NCBI GenBank assembly: GCA_951640195.1
Contig: OX621164.1
Coordinates: 2,585,098 to 2,649,097, forward strand
DNA from: Porpolomopsis calyptriformis
Lineage: Eukaryota > Basidiomycota > Agaricomycetes > Agaricales > Hygrophoraceae
Length of the DNA: 64,000 nt
Direction: 5' to 3'
Shown here: in pieces, positions 1 to 10,366 of the stretch
Numbering within the stretch: the stretch's first letter is position 1
Layout: every line of letters starts with the position of its first letter
Made by a program: the position numbers and the translations under genes
The notes under the pieces: generated by a model
Told to the model about the DNA's origin: nothing
Database searches by the model: none
Seen by the model: only the letters and a program-made list of their open reading frames with translations

Positions 1-2824
1 CGGTCCGAAAGAAGGCGGTTTGCCGCTTCCTGCTGTTCGTACTGAAGTTTTTGAAACTTGAGCTGTCTTAACTCCCTATTCATAGCGGACTTCGACTTAG
101 TAAGAAGTCTCAGCTCCTGCATGTCACCAGTTAACTCGGCCTTTCTGATTAGTGTATCCAGCATCACGTCTTGTGCCTGCAGATTCGCGACGTTCTCGCC
201 AAGACGGGTGATTTCATAGGATAGGTAGAGATCTCCTGGGGCCGCGAGTTGGAATGATCCAGGCCTGCTACTCACATCTGGTTCTTCAGGTCTTTCGTCG
301 TCGCCGTCATCCTCGTTATCTTCATCAAAGACTGCTCTGCGCCCTGTGTTTGAGTTAGAATGAGGACTGTCGAAAAGACTGTCCTGCAGGCTCTCAGCCC
401 CGACTATGCTTGGGGGTTTTTCGACGTGCTGCTGATCGAATGCAATGATATCCGTTAAAGCGGCCTGAATTGCTTCCATCCTTTGCAATTGTGCCTTATC
501 GATACCTCGTGTTTCATCATCTGGATCATCAAATAGAGGCGCCCTTGGAGAGTCCGAAGATTCCGTTGGAACAGGGGACATGAGTACTTCTATATTAGAA
601 GGAACGAGCCGTGACACAGGAGCTGATGGTGAAACGTTCGATGGGGAATGATTCGAAGTTGAACTTGCAGTGCCTTGAACAATGCTTAGCAAAGTCGATG
701 ATTCTGAGTGGCTTAGGATCTGAGGGCCTGATCCCTGGTCATATCTATGCATGGCCGCAGGTCGTGCAAAAGGAGCTGTGAGGTGGGATGCTGAGGTTGA
801 GATTGACGAAGAGGATTCTTGCGGTGTTTTTTTGGTTCCAAGATCTCTATCCCCTATGGCGCGGAACCATAGCTCGGATCGTTCGAAATCGTCGAAGTCC
901 TGCTCCATGTCTCGCTCGACTTGCTTCTGGGCTAACAGCACACTCCGACGAACGCGTCTTTGGGGGATGGACGAGGAGCTCAGTTCATTGCGAGCAAAGG
1001 AACGGATTATATCGACATGCTTGGGGGATATGGACGCTAGAGCGGGATGCGGGGCTGGACCTGAGAAGTAGAGACCATGAATCATCAAGATGTCCTCTTT
1101 GACGGTGGTTGAGTCTGAAGGGTCATGTATTGGATCATCTTCATCTCCAGATGATCCAGAGTCTACCGACTCCAGTGGATTCTTGAAGCTCTCTACGGTA
1201 AGCCAGAACTGGACAGGCAAGGAACGATGTCGGCGATCCATAAATTCCATGAAGTAGGAGAGAGAACTTGGGTTTCTCAACACGTCGCGAAGTGTAAGCC
1301 CAGACTTCTGCCCCGCCTCATGATATCCCGATTGTCTCTTTATCAAAATTGTAAATTTGAATACCACACGTAGTTTGGTCGTCTTACCGAGTCATCTTCG
1401 CCACCAAGAACCACAATGCGCTTTTCAACTTGGCGTTTGGCAGTGTAAAGTCGGTCCAAAAAGGCAACGACATCTTCAGTTTTTTCACCGTTGATCCAAT
1501 CCTCTTTCTCGTGACTAGCTGACAGCACCGACCATGGTTTCAATGTTCATGATTCGTGTTAGAACTGAACAAAACACACCAAGGAGTATCCTTGTTCTCC
1601 TGATTTCTCCAACGATGTCGCTCTTCAATCTCCGAGCATCTAATAAGGAAGAACATCGATTGATACTGCGAAGAAACGACTCAAACCCGCGGACGTCTGT
1701 GCGAATAGTGATCGCCTCTGTTGGCACAGCGGTCGACACTCGGTACTGTGCTCGGGGCGACTGTGCTTCCAAGACGTTTCGTACTTTGGTAATTAGTTTC
1801 CTGCAAAGAGTTGGCATCAAAAAACTCATCCCTGGTCCAAAGGCTTACTGTTGGTGGATCGCCGCCCCAGCCTGCACAAAGAAACGCATAAACGCGAGGC
1901 ACGAAAGCTGACCAAAAAATCGCGTCCACTTACCACTTGATCAATAGCACGATTCCAAAAATCTGGGTCTGCTAGCATTTCCATTACAGGGTACAAAACA
2001 GTGCAAGTAACAATTTCCCTTGCAACGATATTCAAAACTTTGCTTGCGGAATCTTTCTCTGGTAGTATGAAGGGAAGGGCTCTTTCGACAAGGTGTCGGA
2101 GATGCATTTCTTCCGTTTGTTTGGTAAAGGTGGTCGACAAATTATCAATAGCGGGGTGGAGCCTTTCCCCTCCTTTCCTGCCATATCTGCTAGCCAAAAG
2201 GAGGTCAAGCTCTTCGGACTGCGTTAACCGACGCTCTAAACCAGCGCCACGCACGGCCACCTCGGACTGGCGAAACTGTTCGATATGTGCCGTCACTTTG
2301 GGCAATATTCGTTTTACCACGAGTACACAGATGTCTATTCCGGCCGCCCTGTCGAGCAAACGCTCGAAGGAGTCGTGTATAATGGTTGCGACGGCTGTCG
2401 GGAAAGTGGGCGAAGATGATATATCCTTGTACCACGTAGAAACAAAATCTCTGATGATCATCATGAGTATGTCGTTGATCTCCGAAGAGATGACGGGTGA
2501 CGCTGGGTAGAGGGGAGAGGACGGCTGGGGTGCTTTGTGGGACCATTGCGATCGAGTCTGGACGACTTGCCACGCAGCTGGGGTGGAGAACGCAAAAGGT
2601 CGAGAGGCGCGGGAGAGATCCCTTCGAAACGGATTCTGCTTTCTATCCAAGACATGACCCAGAACTACGCTCGATAACAAGAATGCGATCGCCAAGAGAA
2701 GCAAAAGGAACGGCGAAACGAGGATGAGAGTCAGCGGGGACGAGATCAGGCGAGTTACAACTGGCAAAAGGATGGCCAAGATGCCCACTACGACCACGAT
2801 CTGGGTATTAAGCAAAGGGTGCAT
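1..2824 (-). CDS. MDM1: Mdm1/SNX13-25-type sorting nexin (PXA-RGS), 3' end outside window
   Basis: Known role of the family: ER-anchored tethers at organelle contact sites, such as ER-vacuole or ER-lipid droplet. The reading starts at an ATG ending at 2824. A hydrophobic hairpin-like N-terminus (about residues 5-60) is followed by a PXA domain; key stretches include EINDILMMIIRDFVSTWY and the later AREIVTCTVLYPVMEMLADPDFWN. After introns an RGS-type domain follows (TLRDVLRNPSSLSYFMEFMD, then LPVQFWLTVESFKN, near 1170-1310). Next comes a long Ser/Asp-rich linker and a coiled coil running off the window at base 1. The PX and nexin-C domains expected in the family would lie beyond the left edge. 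It diverges from the carrier at 2896 with only 71 bp between the start codons. Family assignment is firm; exact introns between 1340 and 1850 are approximate. Confidence 0.88.
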
Positions 2825-2895
2825 GTCGTTCTGCGATCATGGTGGTGTTGAAATCAGTCTTGTGACAGCCACGTCGCCGTTTATACTGACCGCTG

Positions 2896-4519
2896 ATGAG
2901 CTCAACCAAGGACGAAAGGCAGGCCTTGTCTACGGCTGACTTTTTTGTCTGTGGGGCCTTTGCCGCTTGTGTTGCGGTATGTTCAGCACCTCTCATCCAA
3001 ACCGACACTGCACTCGAAGTCACATACAGACCTCAGCGAAAAATGTAGTGGTTCTGATTCGTTACCATGTCCCATTCAGGTCACTTTCTCAAACCCAGCT
3101 GAAGTAGCCAAGACAAGACTTCAGCTACAAGGAGAGCTAGCGAAATCTGGAGAAAAGAAGGTATATCGCAATACTTTTGATACCTTTGTGAAAACTTGGC
3201 GGAATGAGGGCCCCAGAGGAGTGCAGAGAGGTCTTGGTCCCGCGGTGAGTCCGTGAACCGTTTGATAATATTACCCCTCTCAATCTGCACCTAGTATGTA
3301 TACCAAGTATGGTCCTTCGTCCCACCAGGGGGGAAAGTTGCTGATACCTATTGAAATTTAGATACTCCTGAATGGGTCTCGGTTAGGTACGAACCAAGGA
3401 ATACTTTATAGCTGGCACGTTAATTTATCACTCCTTCACTGAGGTTTTTATGAGTCCTTTCGACATACGTTGAATCGATTTTTTAATCGATCGCCTCTGG
3501 AGCAAATTCCTATAACTTCTGTAATCGCTGGGGCTGCTAGCGGAGCAGTCGGTGGTGAGTAAACGCCAGAAACTCGTATTCGAGTTTATTTGAATCCAAT
3601 TCTTATCAGCGGTCCTTGGCAATCCACTCTTCCTGATCAAGGCTCGCATGCAGGTACATTTTTAACACACCTTTTTTCAAGCCAGTGCTGACCGTCCTTC
3701 ATCAGGCTTATTCCCCAGTTCTTCCCGTCGGTACCCAGCATCATTATGCAAATTCATTTGCCGCATTCGCAACTATATTCCGTGCGGAAGGATTTCGTGG
3801 TCTAGTGCGTGGAATGGATGCCGCCATTCTTCGAACAGCTATGGGTTCATCGGTGCGGAACACCTTCGTGATCTTATGCACTTTTTTCACCTATTCTCAG
3901 GCCCAACTCCCGAGCTACAATTTCACCAAAGACCAACTGGTAAAGAATGGCATCTTACCAGCGAACAGCCTCTGGACATACTTAGCCAGCAGTTCGGTCT
4001 CTGGTGCCTGTGTGGTATGTATCAAGTCCTTGTGGTATCAAGGCTGGTCCAGGGCTGACAAGCCTCTAAGTGTCTAGTGATGCAACCAGCTGATACGGTT
4101 CGCCCTTGTCAGATGATTCCTGCTCTCTCTCATCCTCACCACCCTCTGACAGGCTTTAACACGGATGTATAACCAACCGACCGTAGTCCTACCTAACGGC
4201 CGAGTTACCGGTGCCTTCTACCGAAATCCGATAGATTGCTTGTGGAAAACCTTCAAAGCTGAAGGTGTTTGGGGTTGGTACAAAGGTAATGGACATTGAC
4301 AGAGATCCTTGCGAGATTTTTGAAAAAGAACATACGGATTTTGTAGGATCCACAGCGCACTTCTTTCGAATCGCACCTCATACGTGAGCCTCAAATCTTT
4401 TGAAGCATGTCAGTTACTGAGAATTTCACAGCATAATCACCCTTACAGCAAACGATATCGTGATAAATCTCTACAGGAAGGCGAAAATGAGGGGCTCGCA
4501 GGCGAAACACGATTACTAG
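2896..4519 (+). CDS. OAC1: mitochondrial carrier family protein, Oac1-like (oxaloacetate/sulfate type)
   Basis: Inner-membrane solute carrier with three repeats. The first exon, from ATG 2896, encodes a short N-terminus ending DFFVCGAFAACVA; an intron (2977-3079) separates it from the first signature motif, FSNPAEVAKTRLQLQGEL. The second repeat has LGNPLFLIKARMQ and the third has a PADT-type motif before LTRMYNQP. Each repeat carries the downstream G-x-x-G-type block (RGVQRGLGPA, RGLVRGMDAA, WGWYKGSTAHFFRIAPH). The stop is at 4517-4519. Motif wording, notably NPAEVAKTRLQLQGEL, is that of the Oac1/SLC25A34-35 branch, so oxaloacetate, malonate or sulfate is the likely substrate, but substrate assignment is inference. 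The gene has about seven small exons. It shares a 71-bp promoter with MDM1. Confidence 0.87.
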
Positions 4520-4704
4520 AGTTTCTCCCTTTTAAAAAAATTAGATCGCTTTAGACCAAGGTACGGGAACAGAGAGGCTTCGTACATCCTGGACGTTCAA
4601 CACTTTAATACACTGGCCGCTATTCCATTCAACAAACCAACAGAGAGAAACTAATACACAACTACGATGACAACTACGATGCTAAGACTGTCCTCCTCGA
4701 ACCT

Positions 4705-6344
4705 TCAGTCAGTCTGCTCGCTCCAGCTGCCAGGGATGTTGGGTCGACCTGAGTTGTTCGACCTGCTCAATCGATTAGCATTGGTGCGCGAGCCAGCTTC
4801 GCTGTTTCCAGATGAACCACCAAGGCCGCCTGCAAAGCCGAAAATGGTATTGAACAGACCGCTCCTGTCACGAGGGCTACTCTGCCCGGAGGGTCGAGTC
4901 GAAGGCGATGATGGTCCCGCGTTTCCTGGACCGGGACCGGGACCGGGGGGGTGGTGTTCGGGTTGTGCAATTAGGGCGTGTCTAGATTGATCATAATCAG
5001 TCGTTCACCAAAAAGGCGCGGGAGTGTTGATTGATACTTACCGACAGACAGGACATGTCCCACTCGATTTCAGCCAAGGAATGATGCAGCCTTCGTGGAA
5101 TGAATGCTTGCAAGGTAATGTTACAACCACCTGTTCTTCTGGGTCTTCGGTCTCGAGCTGAAACTGGTCTTTGCAAACGGCACATTCCTTTTCTAAGGTG
5201 GCGGCTGTCAAGTTAGTATATTAGCTCTGGGAGCAACAACATTCGTAGTTGGTTAGCAACACACATCCTGACTCTAGTACTTCTCGTGGTAAGTTCGAGA
5301 TAATCTCTTCTGTGGCGGGCACAGGTTGAGAAGAATTGGAGGTTTCCATTAAGTGGGTGATAATTCGGTCCAGAGCTAGGAACCATAAACAAGAGGCGCT
5401 ACATTTGGAAGGGGAGAAGTAATCACCTTCCTGATTGAAAGCGTAGTCTCCCAATCGACCATGACTGGCAACATCCCCTGGACTCAAGGTATGAAAGCTA
5501 CCGAATGTATCTAGTCCACCTCGCATTCCCATGAGTGCCGACAGATACTGTGCCATAAGAGGTGCTGATATTGGGGCATCACGCGAGGGACCATTCGCCC
5601 GGCGAAACCTGTTTGATCTACTTCAGTCAGGATGAAGCTTGTTGGTACAATGCCCTCACTGGGACACAGAGGGCACTTCTCCCGAAGATGTTCGTGATCT
5701 AGGATGGAGAATGCTTGGGCCGCCAAACCTGATAGACCGCGAGTTTCCCGCAGGTCCAGAGCTACGTATTTCAAATCTGAACCTGTTGTCCTAGATGATG
5801 CAAACACTTGAGGATGGGGGTTTCAATGCCATCCGCTGTCACTCACGGGGGTTGCCCCTTCGATGTTACGGTGGGGGGGTGAAGTAGCGCTTGTTGAGCC
5901 ATGATCTATTAAATCTTGCAAACCCGCTGTAGCAGATGTAAATAAGGCGGAACAAACGAAATTAGTGTCGAGACGAACAGAGAAAGACCTCAAGCTCTGG
6001 AGGCAAGTCACCGGGTGAAATATCTGTTAGAGCGCTGTTCCGAAATTCTCGAGGATCATCGCTTGGATCCTCTATCTGAATGGGGTATTCAGTTTAACAG
6101 TCAGGAAGAGGGTTAACGATCCCTTCTAACCTTCTCCACAAATGTGCTGTGACAGGAGGCGCAAGTTGGGTCGGGGATCTATTGAACGAGTATGTTGGCA
6201 AGGAGGTCCATAGGGTGGAATTGACTGACCATGAGCGGCCTCATCTCGGCGTTGCACTAAAGACGGTGCTCAGTGTCACAGAATCAACACCGAAAGGAAG
6301 AGAGCAACTTCGTGGCAAAACCATAACGGCTCTCCGGAAGACAT
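4705..6344 (-). CDS. RING-H2 E3 ubiquitin ligase, RNF126/RNF115-like
   Basis: Predicted E3 ubiquitin ligase. The start is ATG 6344, giving MSSGEPLWFCHE. Two small introns then join CNAEMRPLM and PDPTCASCHSTFVEK, forming the N-terminal C-x2-C...C-x2-C zinc ribbon typical of the RNF115/126 (BCA2/Rabring) family. The middle is low-complexity. Near the C-terminus (about 5040-5215) lies a complete RING-H2, beginning ECAVCKDQFQ, then LPCKHSFHEGCIIPWL and TCPVCR, preceded by the family-typical ISNLPREVLE. The tail is Gly/Ser/Pro-rich (PGPGPGPGNAGPSS) and ends IPGSWSEQTD with TGA at 4705-4707. In the family the zinc ribbon binds ubiquitin or BAG6-type clients; a protein quality-control role here is inference. 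It lies 140 bp downstream of GOS1 on the same strand. Confidence 0.85.
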
Positions 6345-6484
6345 CTTTGGCGTCTAGGATAACAAGGTGGTTTGTGCGGTGGCGGTCAGTGCGTAATTGG
6401 GAGGATTTGACGGCAATGGCCGGATTTTGCCAAGGATTTGTAAGCATGATTATTAATATTAAGGTAGAGGAGTATGAAGGACTG

Positions 6485-7426
6485 CTAATGCCAAAGGTAG
6501 GTCAAAATAATCACCAGACAAACACCAATAACAACACCAAGGATAATGGTGTCTCTCCACCGCCGTGAACTAATCAGGGACACCACTTTATCAATACCAG
6601 GTATGGCATCTGCAACTCACATCAGGAACCCAAGTCAATGCCAAAGAGATGGACGCTCACTAATTACGCCCGTCATGCGAGCATTGATGCCTGCAAGAGA
6701 TGTTCTCTGACGAGAAAACTCGGAACGTGTTTCATATGCTTGTCTTGAATTAAACGGTGTGAGAGAGAACCACTGGTAGGAACACGATCTTACTCAAGCA
6801 TATCATCCGTCATTCTGTGCGAACTATCGATTCTGCCACGCTCCGCCAGCAAGGAATCGGCCACAGAGGACTTGTAAGCGCTACAGGAAGGGTTAGATTG
6901 CGCGACGTGGCGCAAAAGGGGTGTGATGCGCACTCGATGTCATTCCTCACTCCACTAAGCAAATTGGCTTGGTCTAGTGCATGCTGCACATTGGCCTACG
7001 GAGAATAACAGGTCATCATTTTTTAGCTGAATAGCCTTGCGGTGACGTGCTTTTGTCCGCCTCAACTCGCGTGCATAATCCTGGTAGACATCCCGGTGTC
7101 TTTGAATAGCGCGACTCATAGACTGCGACGGTGGGGTGTCAGAGTCACTTGCGAGAGCATCTAACTGCTCGTTGGTTTCCTCTAGCTAACATATCAAGTG
7201 AATAAACAATTGCTACGAAATATGTCACGAGCAAGCTGCGCACCTTTTGGAGCAAATCCTCCACCTCCATTTCCAGGTCCTTCCATCTCTCACTGGATGC
7301 GCCAGACTCGATATCATTCTGAGATTTCGTGAGAGTGGACGCAACCCGAGCGTAAGCTGTAAGTTTGGCGTCAAAGAGTGACTCTAGCGTTCGACATTGA
7401 CGATGAAGAGAGTCGTAATTTGCCAT
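6485..7426 (-). CDS. GOS1: Golgi SNAP receptor GOS1/GOSR1 (Qb-SNARE)
   Basis: v-SNARE of the Golgi acting in intra-Golgi and endosome-to-Golgi fusion with Sed5 and Ykt6. Exon 1 starts MANYDSLHRQCRTLESLFDA, the conserved Gos1 N-terminus, and runs into a helical region (LEMEVEDLLQK). Later exons encode LEETNEQLDALASDSDTPPS and the SRAIQRHRDVYQDYARELRR segment, the N-terminal Gos1 domain. The C-terminal SNARE helix appears in small exons (RTSLAGINARM) and continues IPGIDKVVSLISSRRWRD. It ends in a single hydrophobic anchor (TIILGVVIGVCLVIILTYLW) followed by His and TAG at 6485-6487. The tail-anchored layout is complete and of normal size for the family. Exact internal junctions between 6600 and 7200 are estimated. 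Confidence 0.86.
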
Positions 7427-8285
7427 AAGTGTAGTGCGGAGTTTTGTTTGGGGACTGCGCCCATTCTCCTGGTGACTTTAATCATCCTTTCTTATGAAGG
7501 ACCTCACTGGACAAGACTATCATCCAGGTCGACTTCTAACTTAAGCCGTTTCAGCTGATGTCGATCGTATCATTGACTTTCTACAATCTGGCTGATACCA
7601 CGATTTCGAGAGATCATCCGTTCCGTTAAACAATCTATCTGGTTTCGTCGAGCACCACTCCTTTCTGTCATTGTTGAATGTCAAGTCGCTCCAATTAATG
7701 AAAGATCGTTTCAAGTTGGAAGGAACACAAATCTTGGGAGTCTTTCCAGCAGTTTCGCGCGAATCACGGACCTCCGCATTGACTGAGACCTTGATCACCA
7801 TGTATCTTGGCTTCAACTACTTCCCTGTGCATGGTCTCATTCATCTCCCACCACACCTAGCTTCTTCCTCGCTCCACCACGGTCACGCAACAAGCCGAGC
7901 TACGCTGGGTATTCTCTTCACACTTGAATCTCTAAGGAAGGGCTGCATAGCATTCAGTATATGGTGCGGTGTTGCTCGTGGCTGATTTACAAGCAACGCC
8001 AATTTTCATTTTCGAGTCCAGGGCTGATCTTTTGTCTTGATTTGATGCTGACTACGCGCCTTCGCTTGCTTTCTATCTCGGGGATCCCACATACAGCCAC
8101 TGCCGAAGCACACTGGGGTGTTCTATCTAAAGTGACCTCTGGAATTTATAAATAGCAAGTCCTATATCAACCACAGTTCACCCAGCTAATCTTGACCTTC
8201 TAGTACAGACCTCAGCACTGAACACGTGATTCATACGCGTAAATATGAACAAATAACGCTTCCTTCCTCCCCCTCAGAGCCATCG
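7427..8285. other. gene-poor stretch between GOS1 and the membrane-protein gene
   Basis: About 860 bp with no gene I can support. Small open frames exist on both strands (7541-7816 minus, 7698-7985 plus). They lack recognisable domains and convincing splice-joined continuations. The stretch should hold the GOS1 promoter at its left end and, at its right end, a TATA-like element and a CACGTG box before the start codon at 8286. Confidence 0.5.
8147..8154 (+). promoter_or_regulatory. TATA-like element upstream of the gene at 8286
   Basis: TATAAATA lies 132 bp upstream of the ATG at 8286, in a position plausible for a core promoter with a moderate 5' leader. A CACGTG hexamer follows at 8223-8228. 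This is a sequence match only; no transcription start is known. Confidence 0.4.
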
Positions 8286-9029
8286 ATGAGAAGAATATTC
8301 ATAGCAGTGCTGGCGCTGCTAAACATTTCTATCAGCCGCGTCGTGTACGCCCTCCCTTCTACATCAAATCCGCATAGCGTAATTGTCAGGCGAGACCTTG
8401 GCGATCTTCTTGGCAACAGTGACGACAATCCCTTTCTGGCCCCCATCTCAGAAACATTTCCAAGCTCGATCCACTTTTCTAAATCAAGTGAGGTACCAAA
8501 TGGCCGGCTTGGGTTCGCATCGGAAACTCTGCAGACGACGCACAGCATCACGCCTCTTTACTCGTACTCGATGTCAAACACACTCGGATCACAAACGGTT
8601 TCTGGTGCGAGATCATCATCCACGGCCAGTACTACGAGTGAGACTGCCGAAACCACCGTGGTGGCAACCACTGCGTCGACATCGGACTACCTATCCAGGG
8701 ACTCGAACGAATGGAAAGTGATTGGTGTCGCCGTAATCGTAATCGGTGGTGTTGCTGGTGCTGCCGTTCTTGTCATCTTCTTCGACAAATGGTGGCGTTT
8801 CGTGCGTGACGTTGTCGTCGGCAGGAGCAAGCGTGCGGGGACCGAATTTCTCGTTCCAGACTGGGAGAAAGGAAGCTGGAAGGCCAGAGAGGACAGTTGC
8901 CAATATCTATCATCGAGGCCCCACCAGGATGGTGATCTCAGACACCCGTTTCCACCAAGACCAAGCCCATCTCCGCATTTCCCTCAACCATCCCAGGAAG
9001 CCTTGGATCATGAGATGGATACAGGATGA
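8286..9029 (+). CDS. predicted secreted-type single-pass membrane protein, Ser/Thr-rich ectodomain
   Basis: I do not recognise a named family. The start at 8286 is preferred over an in-frame ATG 60 bp upstream because it places a signal peptide first (MRRIFIAVLALLNISISRVV, with likely cleavage after ...VYA). A Ser/Thr-rich, probably O-glycosylated ectodomain of about 140 residues follows (GARSSSTASTTSETAETT). A single transmembrane helix comes next (GVAVIVIGGVAGAAVLVIFF, around residue 170). The cytoplasmic tail begins DKWWRFVRDVVVGRSKR and becomes Pro/His-rich. This architecture resembles fungal wall-stress-sensor or mid2-like proteins, but there is no Cys-rich WSC domain, so that comparison is only structural. 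It reads as one uninterrupted exon, unusual in this window; an unrecognised 3' intron is possible. Confidence 0.6.
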   Translation: MRRIFIAVLALLNISISRVVYALPSTSNPHSVIVRRDLGDLLGNSDDNPFLAPISETFPSSIHFSKSSEVPNGRLGFASETLQTTHSITPLYSYSMSNTLGSQTVSGARSSSTASTTSETAETTVVATTASTSDYLSRDSNEWKVIGVAVIVIGGVAGAAVLVIFFDKWWRFVRDVVVGRSKRAGTEFLVPDWEKGSWKAREDSCQYLSSRPHQDGDLRHPFPPRPSPSPHFPQPSQEALDHEMDTG

Positions 9030-9067
9030 CATATATGTACCTCGTGTTTGTAAATATAAACGAGCGG

Positions 9068-9226
9068 CTAGGCCGACGATGGTTCCTTTACTTTATTCTC
9101 CCAAGTCTCCTTCCTGGCCGGCATCTTCTTCTCTAAAATATTTGAGAAGACGATGCCTACTACGCCTACGGTGCATATGCTGAGAGCTATGGTTCGGCGT
9201 GCGCGAGCTGGTAACGCTGAGGACAT
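9068..9226 (-). CDS. possible 52-residue single-TM protein
   Basis: A small ATG-to-TAG frame encodes MSSALPARARRTIALSICTV, then GVVGIVFSNILEKKMPARKE and a charged end. The layout is basic N-terminus, short hydrophobic helix, charged tail, as in many small mitochondrial inner-membrane assembly factors. I cannot name a family. An upstream frame on the same strand (from about 9344, MPEGKPQARNEPIRNRTMWQ) may be a 5' exon, but no intron of acceptable length joins them cleanly. It lies in the 355-bp gap between two plus-strand genes. Confidence 0.3.
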   Translation of the reverse strand: MSSALPARARRTIALSICTVGVVGIVFSNILEKKMPARKETWENKVKEPSSA

Positions 9227-9384
9227 CGATTCAGATGTTTTCTTGGTAGAAAGCTACAGGCCCATACCTATGTAAGACTGCCACATCGTCCGGTTGCGTA
9301 TTGGTTCGTTCCTGGCTTGAGGTTTCCCTTCAGGCATCGTGCTGGGTTTTGCGTGATGTTAAGGTTCCTTTCTCATCAACCGTG

Positions 9385-10254
9385 ATGTTTACCGGTCTGG
9401 TATGGAGCCGTCCCAATGACTGGGTGGTCTAACCTCACTCATACAGGCCACTCGTGTTTAGATTGAACACACTGGGACCGTGTCTGGCATCGTTACAGAC
9501 TCGGGAGGGTGCACCCTCACCATCTCACAGGCTGGCCAAATCTTGGGTGACTGCCATGTCGGTGATTCTATCGCGGTCAATGGAGCCTGCCTCACTGTTA
9601 CCGAGTTTTTGGACCAGCAAGATGGAGGCTGGTTCAAGGTATGGTTGGCAAACGAGACGCTAGACCGAACTGATTTAGGTGCGTTCATCGAGCTTTGCCG
9701 TTGACCCATCGAAAGCCAACTTTCATACAGGTGAACGGAGAGTGGGCGATCAGGTAAATCTGGAACGCGCAGTAGGTGCACATGCTAGATTCGGTGGTCA
9801 TTTCGTGCAGGTTCGCCCCGTCTTTTCTCGTCGAAATGCCTATCTGACGATTTACCAGGCCCACGTCGATGCGACTGCCACCATCATCAATAAAACGCCA
9901 GACGGCGGCTCTCTCCGCCTTATGTTTCAACTCCCCGAGCCAACATCTTCTCGACCGTCACTTCTGCCATACCTTATCCCGAAAGGATACGTCACGATCG
10001 ATGGTGCATCTCTCACCTTGACCGTCGTGGATGATGCGCAGAGAACCTTCGGCGTCATGCTCATCCAGCACACACAGAACAAAATCACGCTGACACAGAA
10101 GCCAGTGGGTGCTAAGGTTAATGTGGAAGTGGACATGGTAGGGAAGTACGTCGAGAAAAGTGTGCTTGCCGCTCTTCGTGGCGATGGGGGGGATATTAGG
10201 TCCGTGATTGAGAGTGTGGTGGTGGATGTTTTGAAGAAAAAAGGTGTTTTATGA
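9385..10254 (+). CDS. RIB5: riboflavin synthase (alpha chain)
   Basis: Catalyses the last step of riboflavin synthesis, dismutation of two 6,7-dimethyl-8-ribityllumazine molecules. The first exon is tiny: ATG TTT ACC GGT CTG (MFTGL). An intron ending ...gtttag leads to IEHTGTVSGIVTDSGGCTLT, which restores the invariant MFTGLIE start of the family. The first lumazine-binding half has GDSIAVNGACLTVTEF. The second half, after two further introns, runs from GDQVNLERAV through GGHFVQ-AHVDATATI, then KGYVTIDGASLTLTVVDD and the end near VGKYVEKSV. Both lumazine-binding repeats are complete and the length is normal. The last residues form a basic tail, KKKGVL. RIB7, acting earlier in the same pathway, is also in this window at 62867-63823. 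Confidence 0.93.
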
Positions 10255-10366
10255 GGCTTTAGAAGCAAACGTACCTGGTTTATGCACTCGAGAAATCATG
10301 AGCTTCAAATCCGTCTGAGAGCTACACCGCGTTCCTTGATACGTACAAACGTCTCCACAACATCGA

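Noticed and set aside
751..1102. Overlapping plus-strand frames near the left edge
   Set aside because: Antisense to the Ser-rich linker of MDM1, which has the coherent protein sequence.
2001..2510. 169-codon plus-strand frame
   Set aside because: It is the shadow of the MDM1 PXA exon on the opposite strand.
7541..7985. Open frames on both strands between GOS1 and the membrane protein
   Set aside because: No domain and no splice-consistent extension. The plus-strand frame only has an internal ATG (7698). Codon pattern and composition look non-coding.
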